Shown here: positions 25,391 through 34,962 of the stretch, in pieces
Layout: each line of letters opens with the position of its first letter
Position numbering within the stretch: the first letter of the stretch is position 1
NCBI GenBank assembly: GCA_965226865.1
Contig: CBDDEH010000004.1
Location: 1,922,001 to 1,986,000 of the forward strand
Reading direction: 5' to 3'
Source of the DNA: CBDDEH01 sp965226865
GTDB taxonomy: Bacteria; Chloroflexota; Dehalococcoidia; Lucifugimonadales; JAGWBF01
DNA: 64,000 nucleotides
Position numbers and translations under genes: made by a program
The notes under the pieces: generated by a model
The model's input: only the letters and a program-made list of their open reading frames with translations
Databases searched by the model: none
Told to the model about the DNA's origin: nothing

Positions 25391-26413
25391 TTAGCCCATA
25401 CCTTCCCATTCGGGTCGGGGAGGGCGTCCCATGAGCTCGGCCACAGCCTGTTTCGGGTCCAGGTCCTCAAACAACACGTTATAGGCGGCCTGAGCTATCG
25501 GCATCTCGACACCGAGTTTCTCCGCCATTTTGAGGGCCGCGACCGTCGAGTACACCCCTTCAGCTACGTTCACCATCGAGTCCAAAATTTCCTTGAGCGG
25601 CCTACCTGCAGCCAGTTGTTCACCCACGTAATGATTACGGCTTAGTGGGCTGGCGCACGTAGCAACCAGGTCGCCCAGGCCCGCCAGGCCCGCGAACGTG
25701 ATGGGGCTGGCGCCGGCAGCGACGCCCAGACGGGTAATCTCCGCTAGGCCTCGGGTAATGAAGGCCGCCTTCCCATTGTCTCCATAGCTCAGACCATCAC
25801 AGATGCCAGCGCCCAAGGCGATGATGTTCTTCAACGCCCCTCCGAGTTCCACGCCGATTACGTCGTTGTTGGTGTACACCCTGAACCTGGACGACATTAG
25901 AGTTCCCTGGGCTTCTTCGGCAGCCTGTTGATCCCTCGAGGCGACAACAGCGGACGCCGGGACGCCTCGCACGATCTCCAGCGCCAAATTTGGTCCAGAG
26001 AGTACGCATGTACGCGAGCTTAGGTCCTCCGAAAGCTCATCCTCCATAATCTCGCTCATACGCATTCCGGTATCCATTTCCAGGCCCTTGGAAGCGCTCA
26101 GTACCAGCGGTGAGCCTTCAATATACGCCTGAATGCCCTTCACGTTGTGCCTGAAGCTGCTGGACGGCACCGCGACGATTACCATCTGCGCCTCAGATAA
26201 AGCCTCTTCCGGATCGTGAGTTACCCTCAAGGAATCAGGGAACTTTACGTCCGGTAGGAAACGGGAGTTCCCTCGTTTATCTTCGAGAGCGTTGGCTTCC
26301 TCCGAGGTACGGGCGAGCATCTTCGTCGGTATATCGCGCCGGGCGAGGATCAGACCGAGTGTGGTACCCCAGGTAGTGGTTCCGACTATGGTGACCGGTT
26401 TCACTCTGGTCAT
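25391..26413 (-). CDS. gpsA: Glycerol-3-phosphate dehydrogenase NAD(P)+
   Basis: 340 aa. Reduces dihydroxyacetone phosphate to sn-glycerol-3-phosphate for phospholipid synthesis. The Rossmann loop reads IVGTTTWGTTLG instead of the usual GAGSWGTALA type. Catalytic lysine segment GGALKNIIALGAG, and GLAEITRLG plus FAGLAGLGDLVATC are clear. Its ATG overlaps the plsY stop (ATGA), so product and next enzyme in phosphatidic-acid synthesis are made from one operon (der-plsY-gpsA). Confidence 0.95.
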   Translation of the reverse strand: MTRVKPVTIVGTTTWGTTLGLILARRDIPTKMLARTSEEANALEDKRGNSRFLPDVKFPDSLRVTHDPEEALSEAQMVIVAVPSSSFRHNVKGIQAYIEGSPLVLSASKGLEMDTGMRMSEIMEDELSEDLSSRTCVLSGPNLALEIVRGVPASAVVASRDQQAAEEAQGTLMSSRFRVYTNNDVIGVELGGALKNIIALGAGICDGLSYGDNGKAAFITRGLAEITRLGVAAGASPITFAGLAGLGDLVATCASPLSRNHYVGEQLAAGRPLKEILDSMVNVAEGVYSTVAALKMAEKLGVEMPIAQAAYNVLFEDLDPKQAVAELMGRPPRPEWEGMG

Positions 26414-27147
26414 CCCTGACCCAAGCCGGAGTGGGATGGTTCGTTTAGTCCCTCAGCGGGTTGGCCTAACCTTCGCTCGGTACCCCGCAGAAGACGCATT
26501 ATGTTGTCTCTATGCTGCCAGATGATCATAGCGCCGCCTATACCCGCGTAAAGAAGGTACGTCGCGGACAACTCGTCCAGAACGACCATGACAAAAACCG
26601 CCAGAACGGTCGTAGCCACTCCGATAACGGAACCAAGGGATAAATATCTGGTAAAAAGAGTAATCGAAGCGAAAACTGCAATCCCGATTCCTGCTGCGAT
26701 GGGCTCCATGATCAGCAACCCGCCGAGTCCCGTGGCGATGCCCCTCCCTCCTTTGAAGCCAAGGAGAGGAGGCCAGTTGTGTCCAAGCAAGGCCAGGAGC
26801 CCAGCAGTCACTTCGCCGGTTGGCGTTTCTATGACCAAACGGGCCATCAGCGCCACGGACAGTCCTTTGCTCAAGTCCAGGGCCAGAACAAAGACCGCGA
26901 AGTGGCCTCCGATGGTCCTGAGTACGTTAGAAGTGCCGGTTCGGCCACTTCCGAACTCCCTGATATCTATTCCTTTGGCTACCCAGGTAAACAGAAATCC
27001 CCATGGGATCGACCCTATTGAATAAGAAATAGGGACCACCAGCGTATATTGTGTGGACGCTTTATCATGATTTAAAGCGACGGCGACAATCAGGACGTAG
27101 GCCGCCAACAGCATGGGAACGGTAAGACCTATGGCAATCATCACCAT
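26410..27147 (-). CDS. plsY: Acyl-phosphate:glycerol-3-phosphate acyltransferase PlsY
   Basis: 245 aa integral membrane enzyme that puts the first acyl chain on glycerol-3-phosphate. Motifs: SYSIGSIPWGF, GSGRTGTSNVLRTIG (usual GSGNxGATN) and GHNWPPLLGFKGGRGIATG. It is longer than the typical 200 aa because of an extra N-terminal helix of about 35 residues. It starts 4 bp after the der stop and ends overlapping gpsA. Confidence 0.93.
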   Translation of the reverse strand: MVMIAIGLTVPMLLAAYVLIVAVALNHDKASTQYTLVVPISYSIGSIPWGFLFTWVAKGIDIREFGSGRTGTSNVLRTIGGHFAVFVLALDLSKGLSVALMARLVIETPTGEVTAGLLALLGHNWPPLLGFKGGRGIATGLGGLLIMEPIAAGIGIAVFASITLFTRYLSLGSVIGVATTVLAVFVMVVLDELSATYLLYAGIGGAMIIWQHRDNIMRLLRGTERRLGQPAEGLNEPSHSGLGQG

Positions 27148-27151
27148 GTGG

Positions 27152-28471
27152 TCATTTCCTGCCTTTGAACACCAGCCTTAGATGGGTGTGAGCGAACCCG
27201 AGATCCGATCGCAGCCGGTTCTCCAGATACCGTTCATAGGAGAAGTGGACGTTTTCGGGGTTCTTGACCGAAAAGACAAAGGTTGGAGGGTTAACGTCTA
27301 CTTGCCGAACCGCTTCGATTCTGGCGCGCTTGCCCTTCCTGGACGCGGGCATCCGGGCGGCCAGGGCGCTTGTCAACACATAGCTAAGATCTCTGGCTGA
27401 TACCCGCTTTAGCCTCTCCTCATACACTTCACGAGCCAAGGACATTAGGCCTTCGATGCCCTGCCCTTTAAGAGCCGATACAAAACAAATTGGTACGTAG
27501 GGCATAAAGTGGAAACGCCGTCTAATAGTGTGGATTGCCTCTTTTTTTTCGGTGCCATATTCGTTGGTAATTAGGTCCCATTTGTTCACCACAACGATAA
27601 TGCCTCTATAGCCATCCCAAGCGTAGCTAGACACGTGAGCGTCCTGGGCCGTAGCTAATTCGCTTGCATCCAGTACAAGCAGAGCCACGTCGCATCTCTC
27701 CACAGCTCGGCCGGCCCTAAGCACACTATAGTACTCTACGCCTCGCTCAACCTTGCCCCGACGCCGTATACCAGCCGTGTCTATCAGGATGACGGGCCTT
27801 CCATCGTATGTGAACTGGGTGTCCAACGCGTCTCGAGTTGTGCCAGGAACCTCGCTGACGATAGACCTCTTCTGGCCGAGAATCGTATTCATTAGCATCG
27901 ATTTGCCTACGTTGGTCCGGCCAACGATGGCCAGCTTCATGACATCTTGGTCCTGCTCTTCATCGCCCTTCGAAACCGGGAGGAGAGACACTATTTTAGC
28001 GAGGAGATCATGAACCCCAAGGTTATGGTAAGCACTGATAAGCAACGGCTCTTCCAGGCCTAGCTGATGAAACTCGGCGGCGGAGACTTCTCGGCTGGGG
28101 TTGTCCACTTTGTTCACCGCCAGGATCAGCGGCTTCTCAGTGCGCCTGAGCCAGTCGGCGATATCCCGATCGCCTGGAGTTAGTCCATCACCTACGTCAA
28201 CCAGAAAAACTATAAGGTCAGCCTCTCCGACGGCAGCCTCAACCTGCGCTTTTATTTCGCTTCCGAGATCGCCCGAAGGTGTGGGTTCAAGACCTCCGGT
28301 GTCCACCAGTGTGAACTTACGGTCTTGCCAGGAAACCTCTGCCATAAGCCGGTCCCTTGTGGTGCCAGGCACATCAGTGACGATGGCTACCCTACTGCTG
28401 ACCAACCGATTAAACAGGGTGGACTTGCCTACGTTAGGCCGTCCAACAATAGCAACGAGTGAATTTGGCAT
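27152..28471 (-). CDS. der: Ribosome assembly GTPase Der (EngA)
   Basis: 439 aa with two tandem G domains: GRPNVGKSTLF with DVPGTTRDR and NKVD, then GRTNVGKSMLMN with EVPGTTRDALD and NKWD, followed by the KH-like C-terminal domain ending FAHTHLRLVFKGRK. Needed for 50S subunit maturation. First gene of the der-plsY-gpsA operon. Confidence 0.97.
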   Translation of the reverse strand: MPNSLVAIVGRPNVGKSTLFNRLVSSRVAIVTDVPGTTRDRLMAEVSWQDRKFTLVDTGGLEPTPSGDLGSEIKAQVEAAVGEADLIVFLVDVGDGLTPGDRDIADWLRRTEKPLILAVNKVDNPSREVSAAEFHQLGLEEPLLISAYHNLGVHDLLAKIVSLLPVSKGDEEQDQDVMKLAIVGRTNVGKSMLMNTILGQKRSIVSEVPGTTRDALDTQFTYDGRPVILIDTAGIRRRGKVERGVEYYSVLRAGRAVERCDVALLVLDASELATAQDAHVSSYAWDGYRGIIVVVNKWDLITNEYGTEKKEAIHTIRRRFHFMPYVPICFVSALKGQGIEGLMSLAREVYEERLKRVSARDLSYVLTSALAARMPASRKGKRARIEAVRQVDVNPPTFVFSVKNPENVHFSYERYLENRLRSDLGFAHTHLRLVFKGRK

Positions 28472-28515
28472 TTCAATAACGAACCCGGAAAGAATTTCAG
28501 TGATAGTGCTAGCTA

Positions 28516-29427
28516 CTAGCCCAACATCATCTCTAGCAAGGCTTTTTGGACATGCAACCGATTTTCAGCCTGCTGGTACACCACTGATTGAGGATGTTCT
28601 AACATCCCCTGAGCGACTTCCTGTCCATAGTGGACAGGCATATCGTGCATAAATATGGCATCACCTTTGGCGTTGGCGAGCAAGTCAGCATCCACCGTAT
28701 AGCCTTTGAATGCCTTGATGCGCTCCCTCGTCTCGGCCTCTTGGCCCATGCTGGCCCAAACGTCAGTGTAAACCACATCGGCCCCTGAAACAGCTTCTCT
28801 GGGGTCAACCATCGCCTTTACTTCTATGTCGGCCTTCTTGGAAAGCCTTTTAGCGAGCTCCAAGGCTGCCACGTTAAGGCTGTACTCCGGTGGCGAAGCG
28901 ATGGTGAAACTAGCCCCGAGTGATGCGGCACCCAGGCAAAGGCTCCTGGCCACGTTGTTGCCGTCCCCTATAAAGACAATCTTCAGGCCTTCCAACGTCC
29001 CCTTTTGCTCACATATTGTCTGCAGGTCGGCAAGGGTCTGGCAAGGATGCTCAAGGTCGGATAGCGCGTTTATCACGGGCACCGAAGAATATCTAGCCAT
29101 CTCTTCCAGATTGGAATGGGAATAAACCCTGGCGACGATGCAATCGACCCAACGAGACAAGACCCTCGCCACGTCCGAGACTGCTTCACGGACACCCAGG
29201 CCAACTTCCTGCGGACTCAAGTAGAAAGGGTAGCCTCCGAGCTGATGTACCGCCATCTCAAAGCTCACCCTTGTGCGCAAGGACGGCTTCTCAAACAGCA
29301 AGGCCACAGTCTTACCAGCCAAAACCGGCTTTGTGGCTTCTCCGGCCATTTTAGAGGCCCTAGAGATAGTTTCCTGTATCTCTTGAGGCTCGAGATTAGT
29401 TATTGAGAGGAAATCCTTGCTTTTCAC
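28516..29427 (-). CDS. argF: Ornithine carbamoyltransferase with altered HCLP motif
   Basis: 303 aa. Makes citrulline from ornithine and carbamoyl phosphate in arginine synthesis. Carbamoyl-phosphate loop EKPSLRTRVSFE (family usually STRTR), HPCQTLADLQT, and the SMG ornithine loop VWASMGQEAE are present. The conserved HCLP site, whose cysteine contacts ornithine, reads MHDMPVHYGQEV. The fold-defining C-terminus (VVYQQAENRLHVQKALL) is normal. GTG start with GGAG 5 nt upstream. The SMG loop argues for an ornithine-type enzyme, but the lost Cys leaves open a different amino-acid substrate. Confidence 0.88.
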   Translation of the reverse strand: MKSKDFLSITNLEPQEIQETISRASKMAGEATKPVLAGKTVALLFEKPSLRTRVSFEMAVHQLGGYPFYLSPQEVGLGVREAVSDVARVLSRWVDCIVARVYSHSNLEEMARYSSVPVINALSDLEHPCQTLADLQTICEQKGTLEGLKIVFIGDGNNVARSLCLGAASLGASFTIASPPEYSLNVAALELAKRLSKKADIEVKAMVDPREAVSGADVVYTDVWASMGQEAETRERIKAFKGYTVDADLLANAKGDAIFMHDMPVHYGQEVAQGMLEHPQSVVYQQAENRLHVQKALLEMMLG

Positions 29428-29511
29428 CTGAACTCCTGACGGCCAGCATGATAACCCAATCGAAACGGGTATTCAAGAACATCTATAAGAGACTAACCGA
29501 TTTGAGTCGTT

Positions 29512-30462
29512 TTAGCTGGGAGGCGTGTAGTTGACGGTCAGGACCGGCCGGTTGTCAACTGCACCGTTCTCCTTGGTGTCGAACCGTTTGGTGGTTCGGC
29601 TGACACCCTCGTTGCCCCGGAGCAGCCATCCAAAGTTGCTGGAGGGATTGTCCAGCCACGCCTGCACGTCGCTGACCATCTGAGAAGTCGAGCCCCACGT
29701 ATAGCCACCGATACCTGCAACCATTGTACTAGCGCTGGCCGAGCCTGAGAAATCGCCACCCTGAGACCCCCAGTTTGTCGTATCGAAGAATCTGTGCACC
29801 CAAGTCGCGTCTCCCGCAGCCGACGGAGCGCCACCTCCCTCTTGTCCAAGAGCGTCGGATCTGCCCTCGCCCCAGTCGGCCGTAAGCCTGTACAGCGAAA
29901 CTGACTGGGCCCCTGATATTGTCCTGGACATGTTGAGGATTAAGCTCACGCTGTTAATAGTAGATCCGGCCGGGATACTCCCGCTGATATTGAACGCGAC
30001 AACCCCCCGGCGGGTTAAGCCACCGTTGTTTTTCCCAGCAAAGAAGTGTTGCCCAGCCCCGTTGCTGAGAGCACCCGTAGCGCTCTGGTAGAGGGTGTTG
30101 TCTTTGCTGGCACCAAGAGCTGCGATTACCGGCTCAGGTGGAGGCTGTACTGGGGCGTAATGGAAGCCTACGAAGGCGAGGTCGAAAACGTTAACGGAGC
30201 CGTCGCCATCAACGTCGGCCCTGGGGTTCCTGGGAGGACTGGTGTTAATGCTGCGGGCGACGATGCGCAGGTCAAGGTCGTCAACTTGTCCGTCGTCGTT
30301 GACGTCGGCGGCTTCCTCTGAAGAGGCCACTTTTACAGTGACTGTAGCGGAGATGGGCTTGTCGAACTCCCGGTCCAGGGCACCAAAGACTACGCCAGTA
30401 GTCAGTCCCACGGCAAGAGCTAGCGAGACCAACAACAAGATGGATTTCCAAGTCACGTCCAC
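29512..30462 (-). CDS. Secreted protein with dockerin-like calcium repeats and a DNRLRE domain
   Basis: 316 aa. N-terminal signal or anchor helix (about 6-28), then two EF-hand-like dockerin repeats: DVNDDGQVDDLDLRIVAR and DVDGDGSVNVFDLAFVG (residues 53-98), then a Pro linker. The rest, from DNTLYQSATGALSNGAG to VDNRPVLTVNYT, matches the DNRLRE beta-sandwich domain found in secreted bacterial proteins. Probably surface-exposed and calcium-binding. No cohesin or polysaccharidase is in the window, so a cellulosome role is not implied. GTG start, weak ribosome site. Confidence 0.85.
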   Translation of the reverse strand: MDVTWKSILLLVSLALAVGLTTGVVFGALDREFDKPISATVTVKVASSEEAADVNDDGQVDDLDLRIVARSINTSPPRNPRADVDGDGSVNVFDLAFVGFHYAPVQPPPEPVIAALGASKDNTLYQSATGALSNGAGQHFFAGKNNGGLTRRGVVAFNISGSIPAGSTINSVSLILNMSRTISGAQSVSLYRLTADWGEGRSDALGQEGGGAPSAAGDATWVHRFFDTTNWGSQGGDFSGSASASTMVAGIGGYTWGSTSQMVSDVQAWLDNPSSNFGWLLRGNEGVSRTTKRFDTKENGAVDNRPVLTVNYTPPS

Positions 30463-30528
30463 GGCTTCATTCTACTACGGGCTACTACGGGCATTAATGG
30501 GATTTAGTTCTTAGATGTAGACGGTTAA

Positions 30529-30556
30529 GCCAGTGGTTTAGCTCATCGCCACTGGC
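30529..30556 (-). terminator. Hairpin downstream of the RdhA-like operon
   Basis: 8-bp stem (GCCAGTGG, 12-nt loop, CCACTGGC) 31 bp past the last RdhA-like stop. It has only TTAA after it, so it may be a weak terminator. Confidence 0.4.
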
Positions 30557-30586
30557 CAGCGTTATTGGCTGCGGGAGCAGGAGCCT

Positions 30587-31861
30587 TTAGGGCTCCTCCG
30601 GCGGTGCTGGCCTCGACATGGTGGAGACTCTGCTGACGTATTTTTCTATTCGCTTTTTAAACTCGCGAAGGGCCTGGGCGCCATTTTCATCGTCGGTGAC
30701 TTCGCCGGATTTGATACGCTCCTTGAGTTCCTCAAAGACCACGTCTTCTGACCTGCCCTTGGGTAGATTGAAGAATTCCTGGTCGAAACTAGGTAACTCA
30801 CCCGGGCCGAAGTACCCTTTGCCGTCCATGTTGAAGCCTTCGAGCAAATGGGTTCCTTTACCCAAAACCTGTCCGGTTTTGGTGTAGTGGTCCAAAACCT
30901 CTTTCATGCCGAACCTTTGGACCGGACAAACTCTCATGCATACAGCGCAGCCCTCGTACTGCACCACGACGGGGCGGCATCGCCGGTAGCTGATCTTGTT
31001 CTTGTGCACGCCCCTCCACCACACCCTATCCCTGGGTATTGCACGACCCGGACAGCGATTGACGCACACCTGACAGTTGTTGCAGAAGGCAGTCATGCCG
31101 TAGTCGATAGGGTCATCGTATGTTACCTGGGCATCGGTAGTAATAATCATCAGTCTGGCACGCGAGCCAAAGTGGGGTGAGAGCAATTGCCCGTTGGCGC
31201 CAAGCTGACCAAGCCCAGCTTCTACAAACATGGGGATATAAGCTCCGCTATTGTCATTGGGGCTGTGGATTTGAGCATGGTAACCAAGACTGCGGATATA
31301 GTCTGCCATTTCAATACCCAGCGCACCTATGAGGCGGTAGGTTCCGAAGTGAGGCCCTTCGGCTTCCATACTCGGAGCGGTCTGGGTTGGTGCGTACTCC
31401 TGCTCGTGGGCCATACAGATAGCACTGGGAAACTTGACCCAGTCTTTCTTGGATTTGAATATATAGCGCTTGTCCAAGCGAGTGATCCCTACGTCAGCGT
31501 ACCCCAACTCATGGGCTCTGTTCTTGATATCCTGGGCAACGTCTTTGCCTGGCACCGGTTTCGCCGTTGGTTCGACGTCACCAGAAACCCTATGGGCAGC
31601 TACGATGGGCCTGTTCAACCGGTCATGGATCTTTCGGTGTTCGAGGTCCTCTTTCGTGTAATGGCTATAGGCCCACTCCCGATCGGCTGTTAACTCGATA
31701 TTCTGACTTTCCAGCGGATAATCTCGAGCGTAATAGTCCACATCGGTCGGTATCTGCTCGATACCCGGCGTCCTTTCCAATTCCTCGGGGACATCGATCG
31801 TCACAGGAGGGTCTCCCGACTTTCTGCCGGGACGGGTTACTGTGTGTCCTATCTTTAACAT
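30587..31861 (-). CDS. Cytosolic reductive-dehalogenase-like iron-sulfur protein, copy 1
   Basis: 424 aa, related to RdhA and QueG corrinoid/Fe-S enzymes. Central segment VEAGLGQLGANGQLLSPHFG is the family's cobamide-binding region. Two Fe-S clusters follow: CNNCQVCVNRCPGRAIP and CAVCMRVCPVQRFG. There is no twin-arginine signal and no rdhB anchor gene, unlike respiratory dehalogenases, so it is probably soluble and either catabolic or of unknown substrate. GGAGG lies 10 nt before the ATG. It is the second of a tandem pair 14 bp apart, about two thirds identical by eye to its neighbour, implying duplication. Confidence 0.85.
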   Translation of the reverse strand: MLKIGHTVTRPGRKSGDPPVTIDVPEELERTPGIEQIPTDVDYYARDYPLESQNIELTADREWAYSHYTKEDLEHRKIHDRLNRPIVAAHRVSGDVEPTAKPVPGKDVAQDIKNRAHELGYADVGITRLDKRYIFKSKKDWVKFPSAICMAHEQEYAPTQTAPSMEAEGPHFGTYRLIGALGIEMADYIRSLGYHAQIHSPNDNSGAYIPMFVEAGLGQLGANGQLLSPHFGSRARLMIITTDAQVTYDDPIDYGMTAFCNNCQVCVNRCPGRAIPRDRVWWRGVHKNKISYRRCRPVVVQYEGCAVCMRVCPVQRFGMKEVLDHYTKTGQVLGKGTHLLEGFNMDGKGYFGPGELPSFDQEFFNLPKGRSEDVVFEELKERIKSGEVTDDENGAQALREFKKRIEKYVSRVSTMSRPAPPEEP

Positions 31862-31875
31862 TCCGAATCTTCCTC

Positions 31876-33150
31876 CTAGGGCTCGTCGGGTAGTGGTGCG
31901 GGCGCTGCTGTGGAAGTTTTGGCCAGGTACCTTTCCACCTGCTGCTTGAACTCCTTCATCGTTTGGTCGCCTGCTTCGCTATCGGGGATTTGCCCGGCTT
32001 TGATTTTCTCCTTAAGCTCTTGGAACCCGACGTCCTCAGACTTACCCTGAGGCATGGTGAACAAATCGGGATCCAGCTTCGGCAATTCGCCGGGTCCGAA
32101 ATATCCCATGCCCTGGACTGAGTAGCCCTCTAGTAGATTAGTCCCCTTGCCCAGCACCTGCCCGGTTTCGGCATAGTGATCCAATGCGGCCTTCATCCCA
32201 AACCGCTGGACTGGACAGGTGCTCATACACACACCGCATCCGTCGTATTTTGAGACCACCGGCCGGCATCTTTTGTAGCTGATTTTGTGCTTGTTGACAC
32301 CTCGCCACCACACCTTTTGCCTTGGGATGGCCCGGCCGGGGCAACGATTGACGCACACCTGACAGTAGCTACAGAAGGCAGTCATACCGTAATCAACCGG
32401 CTTGTCATATGTCACCTGCGCGTCGGTTGTGACTATAAGAAGCCTTGCTCGGGAACCGAAATAGGGCGATAGTAGCTGTCCGTTGGCGCCCAACTGCCCC
32501 AGACCGGCCTCTACGAACATCGGCAGGCAGGCCCCACTGTTGTCGTTGGGATTCTGAATCTGGGCATGGTATCCCAAACTGCGAAGGTAATCCGCCAGTT
32601 GAATGGCCAGCACATTGATTACCCGGTATATACCAAAATGCGGCCCCTCGGCTTCCATACTGGGAGCGGTCTGGGTAGGCTCGTAGTCCTGCTCGTAAGC
32701 CAGGCAGATCGCATGCGGAAACTTGACCCAGTCTTTCTTCGACTTGAATATATAGCGTCGGTCCATGCGGGTAATGCCCACTTCATTGAAGCCCAATTCT
32801 CGTGCTTTGTTCTTAATGTCCGGCGTGACGTCCTTGCCGGGAGCTGGTTTTGCCGTCGGCTCAATGTCACCCGACTCCAATGCAGCCTGGACCATAGGTT
32901 TATTTAGCTTATCGTGAACTCTTCTGAATTCGAGATGCTCTTCACTGGCCAGAGCCCATCCCCAAGCTATCGAAGCGCTATGCTCTATGTTGATGCTGTC
33001 TAGGGGGAAATCCCTGGCGTAGTAGTCCACATCTGTGGGTATCTGCTGTATACCTGGAACTGTTTCGAGCTCTTCGGGAACGTTGATGATGGTGGGAGGG
33101 TCACCAAGTTTCTTGCCGGGACGGGTTACTGTGCGACCGATCTTAAGCAT
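31876..33150 (-). CDS. Cytosolic reductive-dehalogenase-like iron-sulfur protein, copy 2
   Basis: 424 aa, same length and layout as the downstream paralogue. N-terminus MLKIGRTVTRPGKKLGDPP, cobamide region VEAGLGQLGANGQLLSPYFG, Fe-S motifs CSYCQVCVNRCPGRAIP and CGVCMSTCPVQRFG. No Tat signal. The largest differences are in residues 60-95 and the last 30. Keeping two copies suggests different substrates or a heteromer. It follows the ThDP enzyme gene on the same strand after a 99-bp gap. Confidence 0.85.
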   Translation of the reverse strand: MLKIGRTVTRPGKKLGDPPTIINVPEELETVPGIQQIPTDVDYYARDFPLDSINIEHSASIAWGWALASEEHLEFRRVHDKLNKPMVQAALESGDIEPTAKPAPGKDVTPDIKNKARELGFNEVGITRMDRRYIFKSKKDWVKFPHAICLAYEQDYEPTQTAPSMEAEGPHFGIYRVINVLAIQLADYLRSLGYHAQIQNPNDNSGACLPMFVEAGLGQLGANGQLLSPYFGSRARLLIVTTDAQVTYDKPVDYGMTAFCSYCQVCVNRCPGRAIPRQKVWWRGVNKHKISYKRCRPVVSKYDGCGVCMSTCPVQRFGMKAALDHYAETGQVLGKGTNLLEGYSVQGMGYFGPGELPKLDPDLFTMPQGKSEDVGFQELKEKIKAGQIPDSEAGDQTMKEFKQQVERYLAKTSTAAPAPLPDEP

Positions 33151-33249
33151 GGATTTATGTACTCGTTTCCGTTTCGACTAGCTTTGAACCGCAGCCTCAT
33201 TCTACCATCGGCCGATTGGGACAGCAACAAAGGCTCAGGGCGCGTCCGT

Positions 33250-34929
33250 TTATTTCAGCTTGTTGGCGATCATCGCATCGGCAAGGGGGCTACGTACCGA
33301 CCTGATGACAACATTAACCAGGGACGGTTTCTCTGATTCCGTGGCCCGTTCGATGGCGGGAACTATGCCTTCTGCTTTTTCGACGTACTCACCGTGGCCT
33401 CCAAGGGCCTCCACAACTTTGTCGTACCTGACCGACCTGAGGTCGGTGGCAACTGCTCTGCCGTAATAAGCAAGCTGGAAGTTGCGGTCTATTCCCCAGA
33501 GACTGTCGTTCCCTAGGATGGCAGTAAAGGGGATGTTGTGACGTATCGCGGTGTCGTATTCCATGCCATAGAAGCCGAATGAGCCGTCACCGATAAACAG
33601 CAGCACTCTGGCATCGGGTCGGGCCAGCTTCGCCGCCATGGCGTACGGTATCCCACATCCAAGCTGGCTGAGGGGCCCCAGACGCATCCATCGTCCCAGC
33701 CCTCTCGCCGGCAGGTAGGACCTACCCCATTGGACATAGTCACCGCCATCGAATATAAGAATCGTATTGCCATCCGCCAGGCCCTTGAGCTCCTTGAAGA
33801 CTCGGATGGGGTGTAAGGGGAGGTCGTCGGTTGCGTTGCTCTCCAGGTCTTCGATCCACTTTCGGCGGTCCTCTCTTAGGGTATCCAGCCACGGAGAAAG
33901 GCGTCCCTGGTCCCACTTCCGGACTTTGGCTGCCACCTCAAGCTGCCGTACCACGGCACCAATGTCGCCCACTACTCCCAAAGAAACGCCCCGGTTTCTT
34001 CCGATCTCCGTTGGTTCCGGATCTACCTGAATCAAATTGGCGTCCGGATGGAAGAATGGGGAATGTCCGAAGCTATACCGAAAATCCAATCGCTTGCCCA
34101 GCAGAAGCACCACATCGGCTTCACTGAAGCGCCTGGCGGCACCATTGATCGCTCTATCTGCGTAACCGAAGCAAAGAGGATGGTCGTCGGAGATCAGGCC
34201 ACGAGCCTGCTCTATCGTAAAAACAGGCAAACCGGAAACTTCTATGAACTCCTCGAGGACAGCCGGCGGGAGAGAATATCGGGCCGGGTTTGCCACCACG
34301 ACGACAGGGCGCTCGGCTCCATTCAGCAGAGCGATCGCTTCCTGGATCAGCTTTGGATCGCCTTCGGACCGGCCACGGGTGCGATATTCGCCTGGGTTGT
34401 ATCTTGGCAGCTCATCTTCGGATGCGACCTGCTCTTGAATGTCTAGGGGCACGGTCAAATGGACGGGGCCGGGCCGGCCAGACAGCGCGGTACGAAACGC
34501 CCTTGAAACAAAGTCGGGTATTCTTCGGCGGTCATGGACCAGCCATGAGCCCTTGGTCACTGGAGCTGCCATTTCGACCTGGTCGATCTCCTGGAACGAG
34601 TACATGCCCTTCAGTGAAAGGGGGCTCGAGCCACTGATGAAAATCACGGGGCTCTCCGCAGTATAAACGTTGGGAAGAGCCGATATGGCATTGGAGAAGC
34701 CCGGGCCTCCCGTGAAAAGAGCCACGGCAGGCTCGCCTGTCACCCTCGCCCAAGCATCGGCCATGTGCATAGCCGCAGCCTCGTGGCGCGTGTCTATAAA
34801 CTCTATACCCTCGTCCTCCGCAGCATCGACCAGGGGAAGAATGGTATCCCCCACCAGGGTGAAGATCTTCTTTATACCTTCGAGTTTCAAGGCACGCACC
34901 ATTAGGTGAGCGCCGGTTAGTTTGGCCAT
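33250..34929 (-). CDS. Thiamine diphosphate-dependent decarboxylase/lyase, acetolactate-synthase fold
   Basis: 559 aa with the three-domain layout of the ALS/oxalyl-CoA decarboxylase/2-hydroxyacyl-CoA lyase superfamily. The catalytic Glu is in DTRHEAAAMHMADAWAR near residue 49, LTVPLDIQ closes the first domain, and the ThDP/Mg motif runs GDGSFGFYGMEYDTA to LGNDSLWG. No acetolactate small subunit is adjacent, which argues against branched-chain synthesis. Nearby CoA-transferases make a CoA-linked role attractive but unproven. AAGGAG 6 nt before the ATG. Confidence 0.85.
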   Translation of the reverse strand: MAKLTGAHLMVRALKLEGIKKIFTLVGDTILPLVDAAEDEGIEFIDTRHEAAAMHMADAWARVTGEPAVALFTGGPGFSNAISALPNVYTAESPVIFISGSSPLSLKGMYSFQEIDQVEMAAPVTKGSWLVHDRRRIPDFVSRAFRTALSGRPGPVHLTVPLDIQEQVASEDELPRYNPGEYRTRGRSEGDPKLIQEAIALLNGAERPVVVVANPARYSLPPAVLEEFIEVSGLPVFTIEQARGLISDDHPLCFGYADRAINGAARRFSEADVVLLLGKRLDFRYSFGHSPFFHPDANLIQVDPEPTEIGRNRGVSLGVVGDIGAVVRQLEVAAKVRKWDQGRLSPWLDTLREDRRKWIEDLESNATDDLPLHPIRVFKELKGLADGNTILIFDGGDYVQWGRSYLPARGLGRWMRLGPLSQLGCGIPYAMAAKLARPDARVLLFIGDGSFGFYGMEYDTAIRHNIPFTAILGNDSLWGIDRNFQLAYYGRAVATDLRSVRYDKVVEALGGHGEYVEKAEGIVPAIERATESEKPSLVNVVIRSVRSPLADAMIANKLK

Positions 34930-34962
34930 TTATTCTCCTTTTAGCCGATGCTCAAGCGCTTT

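Noticed and set aside
29512..30462. Dockerin repeats taken as evidence of a cellulosome
   Set aside because: No cohesin, scaffoldin or glycoside hydrolase in the window; dockerin-like calcium repeats are common in unrelated secreted proteins.
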